From contig JAKOGI010000026.1 of the NCBI GenBank assembly GCA_029747015.1, positions 573,317-637,316 of the forward strand: a DNA stretch of 64,000 bases, read 5' to 3'. Source of the DNA: Carnegiea gigantea. Its lineage: Eukaryota; Streptophyta; Magnoliopsida; Caryophyllales; Cactaceae. The notes below the pieces were generated by a model. It was not told the DNA's origin. It saw nothing but the letters and a program-made list of their open reading frames with translations, and did not search any database. Numbering within the stretch: the first letter of the stretch is position 1; every line of letters starts with the position of its first letter. The position numbers and the translations under genes are program-made. This document shows positions 46,201-57,813 of the stretch, piece by piece.

Positions 46201-46765
46201 ACTAGCAATGCAGCTTTACATTCATCGCATTCACTATTTTAACTTAAAATGAATTGCAAAGAGGGCACCCCACCAATTTATACAGAGATCTTTTAATAAT
46301 ATAGGAATGCATGTACTGAGTTTCGGCTCACAAATCGAAATATTTTTCATGTAGTGTTTTAGGCAAATGCTCAATGATCGTCCTCATGCTAGCAAACCAA
46401 CTGAAGAAAATAAGTTGAGCAAGAGAATCTGGATGGATCAGCAGTGACATAGTACATGCATATTTTGAAGCTGTATTTTGAAATCGTTAGTGGACGAAGG
46501 TGTAGATTATATGGTGAATTGTTTTACTATGGTGTATAAACCTTATGTTGGTTAATAGTTGACTCCATTTGGTCTGATCATGTATAAATGTACATGGTTT
46601 GAAGTTATGCCTAACTATATTATTTCCAGTACACATCCTTTAAACCTTGTCCTTTTGGACGGTAGTAGCGCCTCGATAATTGGGTTTATTAGTTGTAATT
46701 GAGGGAATCAGATTTCTAAATAGTGATTGTAAACAATGAAACATGCTTCATTAGGGCGCGTTACA
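43260..46765 (+). repeat. Left LTR, 3506 bp including a 496-bp inserted LTR
   Basis: Begins CGTAATAGCGCAACCC, probably TGTAATAG originally, and ends GCGCGTTACA just before the primer site. It aligns along its whole length with 49116-52074 apart from the insert at 45527-46022. Without the insert it is about 3010 bp. Confidence 0.85.
45527..46022 (-). mobile_element. Solo LTR inserted in reverse inside the left LTR
   Basis: 496 bp, absent from the matching place in the right LTR (about 51340). On the minus strand it starts TGTAATAGCCCGACCC and ends GGGGGCGTTAAACA, giving TG...CA ends. Its start matches the start of the surrounding LTR family. Flanking bases share only CAA, so the target duplication is worn. 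It contains repeated GGGCCCAAAT-like words. Confidence 0.75.
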
Positions 46766-46769
46766 GATT

Positions 46770-46782
46770 TGGTATCAGAGCC
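46770..46782 (+). other. Primer binding site for initiator-Met tRNA
   Basis: TGGTATCAGAGCC, four bases after the left LTR. This is a perfect plant tRNA-iMet complement and shows the element reads left to right. Confidence 0.93.
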
Positions 46783-48379
46783 AGATTGATTTTTATTCTT
46801 TGATGGGATATGAAGTCTGGAGAGTAGAGATTGGAGGGTGAGAAGGTTAGTTAGTGAAGGTTATTAATATATCATTAGAGATTTATGACCTTAGAGATTT
46901 ACGACAGTAGAAATGCCTATTTATCTTTTCTCTGTTCTTCATTTATGTTCCTCCTCGTTAGATGGATCCATATGCAGTGAATATAATGTCAGGTACTTCT
47001 GTGGCCATTCATATCTTCTTAATATATGCTAGTATGGTAGCCTACATGCAGGCCCCATTTCTGAGTTTCATAGTGCTATGGTCCATACACGCAGGCTGTT
47101 GTGAACCTTATCTATAGCTAGCCCTTGGGTCAAGTTTAGGACCTAATATTATGACTTTATGATGACTCGAGCCTTGAGATAAGATGAACTTAGATTTCAG
47201 TTTCACAAGGCTTGGGCTAACGTTATCACTGAGCTGTTATTAAGTGAGGAGTTTGAGCCGAGAAGGAATAACATGGACATTCTGCAGTATATATATTTAT
47301 TACACTTTGTATCTTCCCCACCATCATCACCTGCACCGAGCACTCGTAAGCCGCCTGACAACCCAAAGCCATTGGGACCTAAAGAGGGGATCCCTGTATC
47401 TGATGGATCAAATGAGGCCCACATTGTTATAAAACTCCCTGATATACCATAGTTTAGCTCTTATGGTGACCTCATGGAAGACTCAGAGAAGGACCCAGAA
47501 TTACAGGAGTATCAGCTTGATCATGATGATGAGAATATAGAGGTTGGTGCTTTAGACAACAGTTTTGACTCAGGCGGGAGCCTAGGGATGAGCCTAACCT
47601 AGACTATGATCCATCTAGGGATCATTAGATTGATTTGTATTATATGATGACATCTCAAATAGATTACTTTTTGAGCCCACAAGTATATAGTATAGCCAGT
47701 TGGATAGATGAATTTTGTGTAGGTTATGACATTGAATATAGTTAGATGTGTCTTTTCGATTGTGTTGACTAGCCCTGCCTACTTTTGGGCATGTGGCAGA
47801 CTTAATCTATTGGGGCTAAGTAGTGTTTTAGTTAGGAGGTAGGTGTAAAGCTTGACCTTAGGTGGTCAATTGAATGTGATATTCTTTATGGAACTATGTA
47901 TATGTATGTACGCCAACAATTATGGCAATAATATAATGAAGCTTTGTATTATGTCTTAATAATACTTGGATAATGCTAGTTGTATATGTTATGTATGTGT
48001 ATCTTATATATTGGTTATAGTTGGTTGAATAAATTACTCAGCTGAACGGATAGTCAGAATATTAGAATATGTGTAAAACAATGCAAAAACCCATATAGAA
48101 GAAAATTCAGATCATGGTAAAGGGTCAAGAGATCAAATTTTGTGTAATGTGCCAATAACCCTTAGTAGAATACCCTCAATTCCCCCAGAGTTGGTTAGCA
48201 ATATGAGAACTCTAACTATTAACAGACCTTGGTGTCTGAGCTTATAAAACAAATAGCCCAGTGCCTTCTGAAATCCCTCATAAAGTCAATAAATCAGCAG
48301 ATAAAGTGGGCAATGCAACCCTAAAGTATATGATAAAAAGTATGACCCAGTGGAGCTGGAAATATAGATTAGAGGGACA
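46783..48379. other. Worn internal region between primer site and gag
   Basis: About 1.6 kb. Short acidic and proline-rich fragments can be read, but there are many stops and no continuous frame. It probably contains the gag leader and N-terminal part plus non-coding leader. Confidence 0.45.
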
Positions 48380-49082
48380 CAAAAGATTTTCACAACAGTG
48401 GAGGTTCCAGAGGATAAAAAGGTGAACATTGGACCATTTTACCTGGCTGAGGAAGTAGAGTTTTGGTGCAACACTATTAAGGATAGGCTCTTAGGGGCTG
48501 ACTTCACTTGGAGTAAATTTCTGGAAGAACAGCAGATGAGTGGTAGTATGACTGTGATGCAGTATGCTACCAAATTTACAGAACTATCTAGGTTTATTCC
48601 GCAAGTTTGTGTCACTTGAAAGACTGAAGATGAGGGGATTTGAAGAGGGATTAGCTTTCTATATTCGTAACCAACTAGCTAGTCAATCAATCCTTACCTA
48701 CCAAGAGTTATATAAGCGAGCAGCTAAAGTGGAACGAGTGAAGATTGAGTTAAGGGCCTTGAAAGCGATTAATCAGAAGAGGAAGTAGACCAAATAGGGA
48801 GCTCCAAGCAAGAGTGTAAACCAGAAAAAATCTGCTCCCGCTCTTTCCAAGAGTCATCCTGCAGACTTAGCAGAGCCCTGTGGGAAATGTAGGAGAACTG
48901 ACCATACCACTCCTGAGTGTCAAATGGGAACCAACAAATGCTTGTGGTGCAGTAGCCCAGAGCACCTCATTGCTGTCTGTCCCTGAAGACTGAAAGCTGT
49001 AGATAAGGGCTCCCACCTTCAAGGCCCCTGTTGTAGGAAGGGCTTATGTGTTGAGCAAGAAGGAAATTGTCACCTCTGGTAT
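48380..49082 (+). pseudogene. Gypsy gag remnant with two zinc knuckles
   Basis: Reads VEVPEDKKVNIGPFYLAEEV, then a TWSKFLEEQ segment, a frame change near 48600, then FEEGLAFYIRNQLASQSIL and so on. Two CCHC zinc knuckles follow: CGKCRRTDHTTPEC (48879-48920) and CLWCSSPEHLIAVC (48939-48980). The last recognisable words, RAYVLSKKEIVTSG, lead toward the protease, but the match stops abruptly at 49082. The style is that of chromovirus (Tekay/Del-type) gags. Confidence 0.8.
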
Positions 49083-49115
49083 GGTGCATCGAATAGAGAT
49101 GTACAAGAGCGTTCC
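49083..49115. repeat. 33-bp copy of the left target flank, out of place
   Basis: Identical to 43227-43259 except for two transitions. That left copy is part of the PIF transposase frame (GASNRDVQER). Here it follows gag and directly precedes the right LTR, where a purine tract should be. It carries the same GTTCC form as the left target duplication. Confidence 0.9.
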
Positions 49116-52074
49116 CATAATAGTACGACCCTAAATCATGTTTACTTATTTAATTATGCACGTTATTAATTTTCTTGTATTTATTTATCACATTTAATCA
49201 CCCCGATTAGGAAAAATTCATTTAGCCCGCACTTTGCAATTCGCGTTTTTATTAACATAAAATTCGAGAAAATTGATAGTAGGTCTTGATAACTATGATT
49301 TAATAATCAAATTATTTTTCCGTAATATCATAAAAATTTAAATTTGAGCTACGCAAAAACTTTATCGTAATAGAGTGTTTTATTACCGAGCCCAATTCAT
49401 TTTGGGCCCAACTTGAAGCCCAGAAGCTTATGCACTTGATCTAGCAAATTCTCATTATGCATATCTAATTGAAATTACCATAAAGTGCTTTTCTATGCAT
49501 AAATATCATCCAAGCATTACGATATCATCAAATTCATTTTCCACCAAGATAAGTACTAGCTTTCTTCTTACTCTCCTCCACACATTCCCCCTTTCCTCAA
49601 CCACATTCATCTCTCTCCTTCAACCTTGTAAATGAGGTAAAAACCTTAACTCAACTTTGTTTAATTCTTGATTTTATGTTGAATTTTATTATGGATCATG
49701 TTATCTTGATATAAACAAGTGTTATTTTGATGTTTTAATTGTCGGTTTTCAAAATATGCAAAGGTCGAGGCTGCTCATGATTATGCAAGATTAAGTTTGA
49801 AGTGATGGATTTGGATTATTTTGTATTTGATTTTGTGATATTTGACATTAGTAATGGATATCATGATGTTTATGTTGAGCTTAGACGGGTTTAAATGCAA
49901 GAATAAGTTGGTCATAACTTAGAGTTTTGGTGATCAAGCATGGATTGATTTATTTCTAGTGTCAAGTCTATTATTTATGTATAATTGGATTAAAAAAATG
50001 AATCTTGATGTGTTGTTTAACTTGAGAAATCACTTGAGGTGATTTTATATAAAAGGTCATTTTGCTCATTTATGCAAATAAGTAAGCTTATGGATGTATT
50101 TTGAGTGATTTTGAAAAAGAGAAGAAGTGAAACTTTGTTGTAGATGATTATGGAGTAAATCTAAGTAATATGACTTTGTAAGGTGATGAGAAGGAACAAG
50201 ACTTTGTTAAATGATTTTAAAGAGTAATTTTAGAGGGGAGTTATGTGAAGAAAAGGGGAAAAACAAGAACAATAAGGCTATAGATAGACCAAAAATAGGG
50301 TTCTATTTGCGATTAAACTAGTACTATTTAGCCCATCAAAAAACTATAATTTTTGGTAGGTAGATGTATCCATGAGTTATCTTTCAAATTTTTTTTGAGT
50401 CACTTCATTCTGAGTTGTGTAGAAAAAGTTATGACCATTTTGCTAAGACTACGCAGGATAGAGCTGAGCTGTGCACAGTTGTATTTTAGCTCAATTTTAA
50501 GGGTCATGCTGTGGTAATTGGGTTTTGCACTATGAATGAAAGTACTGTAGGACTTCCTAATCTTTTTATATTGTGGTTATATAGCTCAATTGAAAGTTGG
50601 GGCTGAAAAATGTGAATTTTCTAAAGTAGACCTTCAAACAGTAATATGAGGGAATCAAGTAATCGTGACATTTGGAAATATTATTAGGAGTTTCTATATA
50701 ATTATGGATATTACAAAGAAATTATCAAGTTTAGTGAGTTTAACAACTTTGATTGTGTATAGAAGCTTACTTGGGTTGGAAAACTATATTAAATGGGCAT
50801 GAGAATGATATTTGAGAAGTGGAGAGAGTAATGATTCAAGATCGGTCCATGTCGGGCAAAAGTAGGGTTATATGACCTTTCATGAACCTCAAAACACTAT
50901 TCTTGGCATTAAACCTTATATTATCCATTTCAAAAGTATAAAAACCGATATTCCATTTATATTCACTAAAGTCTTTTCATTATCACTTCAATTAGTTCAT
51001 TTTGTTCTATTTTACTCCAATTTGTTTCCCTTCGAGTTCAATGATCCTAACTTATTTATTTTTCAAAATCATTTTAGTATAACTTCTCTTATATTGAATT
51101 GTTTGAATTGTGTATGCCCTTTTTATTAATCAATTTTCATAAAGTTATAAATTACGGGAGTGAAAGTTGTTTACTAACTGCATTTACCTATAATTATATT
51201 TCTTAAGTAGAAACGGACCTAGTCTATCATTTCCTATTCAAGTGAAATTACATTTTAAAGACTTCAGATACGTTCATTGCCTGTATCTTTAGAAATTCGA
51301 GTGTATTTATCAAAGTTATCACATTTTGATAAGTACATCTATGAATCAGTTTAATCAGTAATTTATCACTTAATCAGTGACCCAGCCAGTTATCATCTTT
51401 AGGGTATTCGCCCTTTAGCTACCCGCTCTGTTTCAGGTTAGATCCTCGATTGGTTTGACAGATGTACACGTATCTATGGATCGTAACAGCATCAAGGGGT
51501 TCACTATCAGATAATAACTAGTAATGCAGTTTTACATTCATCTCATTCACAGGTTTAGCTTAAAATGTATTGCAAAGAGGGCACCCAACCAATTTATGCA
51601 GAGATCTTTTAACAATACATGAATGCATGTACTGAGCTTCAGCTCATAATTCGAAATATTTTTCATATTTTGTTTTAGGCAATTGCCCAATTAATCGCCT
51701 TCATGCTAGCAAACCAGCTGAAGAAAATAAGTTGAGTAAGGGAATTGGATTGATCAGCAATGACATAGTACATGCATATTGTGAAGTTTTATTTTGAAAT
51801 TTTCAGTGGATAGAGGTGTAGATTATATGGTGAATTATTTTACTATGATGTATAAACCTTATATTGGTTAATAGTTGACTGCATATGGTTTGATCATATA
51901 TGAATGTGTATGGTTTGAACGTATGCCTAACTATGTTATTTTTAGCACACATGCTTCAAACCTTGTCATTTTGGACGATGGTAGTGCCCTGATCACTAGG
52001 TTTATTAGTTGTACTTGAGGGAATCATAATAGTGATTGCAAACAGTGAAACATGCTTAATTAGTTGGGGTTACA
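49116..52074 (+). repeat. Right LTR, 2959 bp
   Basis: Begins CATAATAGTACGACCC and ends GGGGTTACA. It is collinear with the left LTR apart from the reverse insert there. The PIF transposase reading frame resumes directly after its 5-bp duplication. Confidence 0.85.
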
Positions 52075-52916
52075 GTTTCCATCATTTTAGTGAAACAATT
52101 AGTAGGATTTTTAGAGAAGTTTTGGATGCAATGGATGCCTTTTGTAAGGTCATGCTGAAACCTAGAGATCTTGAATTCAAGGACATCCCATTAGAAATTA
52201 CAAATGATAATTGATATATGCCTCATTTTAAGGTAAGATTATATTCTATATCTATTTTTCTATTTTCATTGGATAATATATGGTACTTATTTATAAATAT
52301 TTTGTATTATGATTGCATTGGAGCTTTGGATGGAACATATATTGTAGTTACTGTTACTGAAGAAGACTAGACGCATTATAGAAGGCAAAAAGGGATATCA
52401 ACGGTTAACGTCATAGCAGTTTGTGATTTCGATATACAATTCGTATATGTCTTAACTAGTTGGGAAGGATTAGCACATGATTCACTCATCTTGATATCCA
52501 CAATGAATAATCCAAGACTCAAATTTCCAATGCCACCTCCTGGTAATATTTTAAATTTCTTTCCATTTTTTTCTTCACTTATATAATGAAATTCATCTCA
52601 GTAACTTTTTTTAATTGGTTCCAGGAAAATATTATTTGGCAGATTAATGTTATCCAGATAGACAGGAAATCTTAACACCATATTCAAAGATAGGATATCA
52701 TCAATCAGAGTTTTATGGTGTAGTTTCTTGAGGTTACAAGGAAATCTTTAATCGTTGTCATTCTTCTTTAGGAAGTTGCATCGAGAGGGCTTTTGGCATT
52801 CTGAAGGCTCGATGGAAAATATTGTGTGCTATGCCTCGATATTCAATCAAAGATTAGAATCGGGCCGTATTGGCAACATTTGCATTGCATAATTATATAA
52901 GAAGGAGTACAGTTCA
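52075..52916 (+). pseudogene. PIF/Harbinger transposase, central DDE piece
   Basis: Resumes the frame cut at 43259: FHHFSETISRIFREVLDAMD, then an intron-like gap with a GTAAG start near 52233, then CIGALDGTYIVVTV (first catalytic Asp block), RRQKGISTVNVIAVCDFD and SWEGLAHDS. A second intron with good borders is at 52543-52624. Then come a GKYYLAD block (second Asp), SCIERAFGILKARWKIL (catalytic Glu block) and LATFALHNYIRR. At least four in-frame stops make it a pseudogene. Cut at 52916 by the solo LTR. Confidence 0.87.
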
Positions 52917-53205
52917 TGTGACGCCCCCAACCCAAGGAGAGTCACACCACTAGGACCTCCTAGAAGGAAATCTCTAAGGTTCATGAAGATCGAGAGTTTG
53001 GATTAGCATTTAGATAGTCATTCTGTAACAAAACTACAAGAGTTTCTCCTATTTTAGCAACATCTTAGGGTCTTAGTTCAGCTAAGGGTACCTGCAAACT
53101 GGGAATAAGGTATAACATTTGTTAAAATAACCCAAATTCAACCCCTTGGGCCACTCGCCCGGGATTAATCACAATCAAACAACTAACAAGTTGGGGTCAA
53201 AATGA

Positions 53206-53207
<2 letters not shown>

Positions 53208-53259
<52 letters not shown>

Positions 53260-53275
53260 TACACACATATATATA
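53208..53275. repeat. (TA)n(CA)n compound microsatellite
   Basis: About 16 TA units pass directly into about 9 CA units, then mixed CA/TA. It sits inside the solo LTR. Confidence 0.93.
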
Positions 53276-54709
53276 GGCACAGAGCCGACTACATACTGTC
53301 ACATATAGCAATGAACTTAAATATTTACAATGTGATAGATCGAACACTTGCAAAGCTGGCAAAAGACTTTTGATGGGTCAACATCAAAATAACTTCAGAA
53401 TATCTCTTATACCTGCTCAAACTGAACATGGAATAGGAAATAAGTAAAGGGATGAGCAACCACACACTCAGTGAGAATTTTCCTACCCCTTAAAACCAAA
53501 ACCATTTGCAGGCATTGATACCAATAATAGTCACATATCACATATTTGTACATTATTAGGCAATCATGGTCCCCAAGGAAAGATTACCATTCTTATACTT
53601 CATGCTAGCCCCTCAACTCATTCCTAGGCCCTTAATGATCAATCTTCATTTCTAACAAACATTCAGACACATAAGCAAGTAGCACAAGGCACAAATATGA
53701 TGCTTTCAAACATACTTTTGAAAACATGGTGACTCTCGACATATTTCAAGAATAGTTTATATAAATCACGCTAACTTCTTTAAAACTTGTAATTGTTTCT
53801 AAAAGCTCCCAAACTATCCAAATTGGTAAGAAGACTTGGCAAGAAACATTCTTTCATAGAATATATGCATTGAAAAGCTTGAAAGTACGATGCATTACTA
53901 GGATGTAACCAAACTTTATTGAAAACTCCATTAAACTATATTTGGAAACACGTTCATAAAATATGTGCAGGATATGTACATTTGAAAGTTTTCTTTCCTT
54001 TCTTAAAAACACTTTATGTAGCCTCTTGAGCTCGTATTCTTTAAAAGAACTTCTTTCGTAATGGTCATCGAATGACCCTTATAAGCTTTTCAAATCTTAT
54101 TCAATATGGCCTCGCAATGGCCCTTACAAATCTTTCTTTTCTGAGCTACTTAAAATGGCAAAATGCCAAATTTCCTATTCATTAGGAACTTACTTATAAT
54201 ATAAAAACATCTTATTGTGCTGGCTAGGGGAGGTCAACACCGCCCTTAAGTGAGATCATCTCTCATAACTCACATTATCCCTGGGTATACATACTTAACT
54301 TTTGGCCAAAACGCGTCTTAGCAGAGCAATTCTAACCTCGATATTATCCACTGTGGGGCAACAGCTCACACCAGGATAACCATATCCTGAGTCCAATCCC
54401 CCTTAAGGTTTACTTACATATTACACATCAGGGAACAGCTCACACCGAGATAATCATATCTTGAGTCCAGCTCCCGGGGACAGCTCACGCCATCTTTGCG
54501 TTTAGCTCCCAACAATACCTTTAGGGGAAACAGCTCACACCATCTTTGCGTCCAGTTCCCACCCTCAAGGTCTGGCCATTTGCCTAGCATTTTCTTAGCC
54601 TTTAAAATCGCATTTCATTTCTCTTTTTCAGTTGATTACTTTGTTGAAATCTGATTTTTAAACAAAACGACTATAACCTTTCGAAATGTTCATAGCTCAT
54701 TAGTTTTTG

Positions 54710-55178
54710 GCTTAAAAACTTCTTATAAACGGAATAAGTTTGCTAACTCGTAAATCGACTTCGTTTTTAACTTAAAAACTTCTTATAAACGTAATAAATT
54801 TACTAACATGTAAATCGACTTCCTTTAAACTTGAAAGCTTCTTAAAAACGTAATAAGTTTGTTAACACGTAAACTGACTTCGTTTTAAAACTTAAAAGCT
54901 TCTTATAGACGTAATAAGCTTGTTAATACGTAAACCGACTTTGTTTTAAAACATAAAAGCTACTTATAACGTAATAAGCTTGTTAATATGTAAATCGACT
55001 TCGTTTTAAACTTAAAAGCTTCTTATAAACGTAATAAGCTTGTTAACACGTAAACTGACTTCGTTTTAAAATTTAAAAGATTCCTATAAACGTAATAAGT
55101 TTGCTATCTCATAAACAGACTTCGCTTTTAACTTAAAAACTTCTTATAAACGTAGTAAGTTTGCTAATTCGTAAATCA
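54710..55178. repeat. About eight tandem units of about 60 bp inside the solo LTR
   Basis: Each unit runs like CTTAAAAGCTTCTTATAAAC, then GTAATAAG(C/T)TTG, a TAA(C/T)(A/T)CGTAAA word and a GACTTCGTTTTAA word. Units differ by a few substitutions and one-base indels. The array ends where the word GTAAATCAAAACTC appears. Confidence 0.88.
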
Positions 55179-57654
55179 AAACTCATTTGGAACGAAAGAT
55201 ATTTAGTTAGCGTTTAAATTCAAACTAGATTCGTAATTGAAGCTTTTTGAAACATAAGGTAATGATCAAACTAGATTTGCAAGTGAAGCTTATTGGATCT
55301 TAAAGTAATAATCAAATTAGATTCATAATTGAAACTTATTGAAACTTCAGGTAATAGACTCATTCAAATTGGCATATAACTCAAATTAAGTTTTGTAATA
55401 AACTCATTCAGACTAGGTTCGTAATAAAATCTTCAGTTGCCATTTTACTCTTTTTAAAACTCAAAGGAGGATGCATAAATAAACTAAAGGTTTAAAACGT
55501 TCTCAAACTTACGACTATTGAAAACCTAAAGATACTTGGCTCGCTTATTAGTCAAGTGAGGTTTCTTCATAAATTTTTAACATAAACGCTTCTTACAATC
55601 ATAATGGTTTTACTAGTTCATAACTCGAAACTCAATCGAAACTTAAATAAGAAACTAGCATACAAGTCAAGCTAAATTTCATAATTAATACCATAAGTCA
55701 CTCCTTTTCAGATCATTTAAATCCTTTTAACTGCAAGGAGAAGTTATATATAAACTAATGCCTTAAAACATTTTCGAACTCACGTTTAGTTTGCTTTTAA
55801 GCTTCCTAAATCTATCGACCATTCAGTTGAGTCACTCCCTGAGTAGTTCAACGTTTTAGGATTATTTTAGGCTACAAACATCTTCATAACTAACTGGCAG
55901 TTGGTAAGTATTTAAAAGCATTTGAAATCATGAAAACAAGCATTTAACAATCCTTCTTAAAGATGTCTAAATTTTAAGAATTAACCATTTAATGTCACCT
56001 AGCACATTGAGGAGAAAAGGAGTTCACAGCTAGCACATTCATACATTTCATAGCACAACTCGGCAGAATTTACTCAGTAAGCCACACATGGCCTCGCAAT
56101 CCATACGATTACAATAAGCACAACCCAGGCTCCCTCCTCACACAACACTGACCACAAGAACCTCAATTTCCTCAATAGTTCTATCTCGAGCCGTCCTGCT
56201 ACCAACTCGATTTAATATTGTCATAAACAAACCAATAATTCGCAAAACCATCATATAAAAGCATAGCATTCTCATCAATAGCCCAATATAGAAATTAAGC
56301 GCAGCTGTACTGATTTAGCGATGACTTCTAAACAAAATCAACATGCTTTACTAATGCCTTAGTTCACCCAATTAGCATTTTTAAACTTCAAAACATGATT
56401 CAAGGCTAATAAATTGACGAAGTGACAACACTAAGGCGATGATCTGATTATTAATAGTTCAACAAACTTTCAAACTGTCTAGCCATTAATAATCCAGCAG
56501 CAGTTTCAACATCCAATTAACCCACAATTAACACCATGTTCGCAATTTCCTCAATTTCGATTCTAAGTTCACCCAAACTGATTCCTAACCTCAAATCAAC
56601 ATACGCTAATTAATTTAGTTAAAAATCGTTGAAATTAATAGTAATTTAGGAGTAAGGAAATCTCCACCTCGATTCCGAGCTAGGCGTTCATTCGAAGAGC
56701 TCGTTGGCTCGACTTTGGGTACTCGAATGACTTCAAACTCCAACCTTGCCCTCTGGTCACGCGAGCAGCACCAAATTCACTCCCAAACCTCACTAATTCA
56801 AGCATAAACAGACCCAAATTTCACTTATCAACTTGAAGTCGAATTGGGTGCTTGAAATTACAAAATTTTACTCTAATTTATAGAGGATTGAAATAACTAC
56901 GAACTAAATTGTATGGCCATACCTGGGCATGTGTTCGTGCCCCCAATTCGTTGCCCAAACCACCATAGATGTGGTGGGTTCTTCCCGGTTTCTCGCCCAA
57001 AATTCACTAGCTCGTGGGGAGGTCGAATGGGTAGGTGTTGCGGTCGTGAGTGACGAGAAATCAGCTCGAGATCGAGCTCTTGTGGTGCGTCCATGGTGGA
57101 GATGAGAGGAGGAAGAGGAAGAGTAGAGAGGAGAGAGAGGGATGTCGGGAAAAGGGGGGGTGTCGCGGGTTAGAGGAGGAAGAAAAGGGGGGTCATGCGT
57201 ATTTACTAAAATGCCCTCCCTCTTTTTTTTTTTTTTTGGGGTCCCAAGCTGTTTCGTATTTCATACCGCTAGTCTAATTCATAACCCGAACTCTAAAACC
57301 AAAATCGATAACACGATCTTTCATCGATTACTTATTCTCAAAAATATCGAGGTTCGATTTAATAACTGACGAAATAAATTCTAAGGTTGACAACCTATTC
57401 GTATACGGGTTCCTAATCGATTTAGTACTTGTTAATATTCATTAATAGCGCTTATTAAAAATCATTGAAGGATTCTCAAACCAATAATAACAATAGTAAT
57501 TTTAATAGCGACAATGATATTCTTTTAATAAAATTATCGCTCGCATAGGCATGTCAATAATAAGTTAACTCGGATCGTTAAACAAAATATATTTTTATAA
57601 CGTAAAAAGGCGTTACGAACAACTTAACAGAAAATAAAGTACGCGGGCCTTACA

Positions 57655-57813
57655 GTTCGTGATCCAGCTTATAAAATCATAGATGAAAATCCTGATTTTA
57701 TTCCTCTAGATTCATTTCCAGATATAGTTGACAATCTCGTAGAAGATAGTATTGAAAGATCCAGAGTGCAAGAAATGTCTTTGGTGGCAGCTAAACGACA
57801 TAGAATGTTATAA
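57655..57813 (+). pseudogene. PIF/Harbinger transposase, C-terminal piece
   Basis: The frame resumes after the solo LTR and reads VRDPAYKIIDENPDFIPLDS, then FPDIVDNLVEDSIERSRVQE and ends with a TAA at 57811-57813. This segment is open and, from its position, should be the transposase tail. Confidence 0.65.

Larger units (their letters stand above)
43260..52074 (+). mobile_element. Ty3/gypsy LTR retrotransposon, gag only, with rearranged right half
   Basis: The left LTR is 43260-46765, the primer site 46770-46782, a gag remnant about 48380-49082, and the right LTR 49116-52074. The outer flanks give a 5-bp target duplication, GTTCC (43255-43259) and GTTTC (52075-52079), with one mismatch. Pol and the purine tract are absent. 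In place of the missing part, a 33-bp copy of the left host flank (49083-49115) stands immediately before the right LTR. The LTRs differ at roughly one position in ten over the first 150 bp, so the insertion is old. Confidence 0.85.
52917..57654 (+). mobile_element. Solo LTR of a gypsy-type retrotransposon, 4738 bp
   Basis: Starts TGTGACGCCCCCAACC and ends GCGGGCCTTACA. The flanks are GTTCA (52912-52916) and GTTCG (57655-57659), a 5-bp target duplication with one change. No second LTR, primer site or coding region is present, so it is best read as a solo LTR left by LTR-LTR recombination. It holds a (TA)n(CA)n microsatellite, about eight tandem 60-bp units, and a GC-rich end near 56890-57240. 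Orientation is inferred from the TGTGACGCCC start. Confidence 0.8.

Noticed and set aside
47203..47432. Short open frames on both strands inside the gypsy internal region
   Set aside because: No recognisable motif; they lie in worn retrotransposon sequence.
49083..49115. Idea that the 33-bp repeat is simply part of the LTR
   Set aside because: The matching left copy reads in frame as PIF transposase and that frame resumes exactly after the right LTR, so it is host flank, not LTR.
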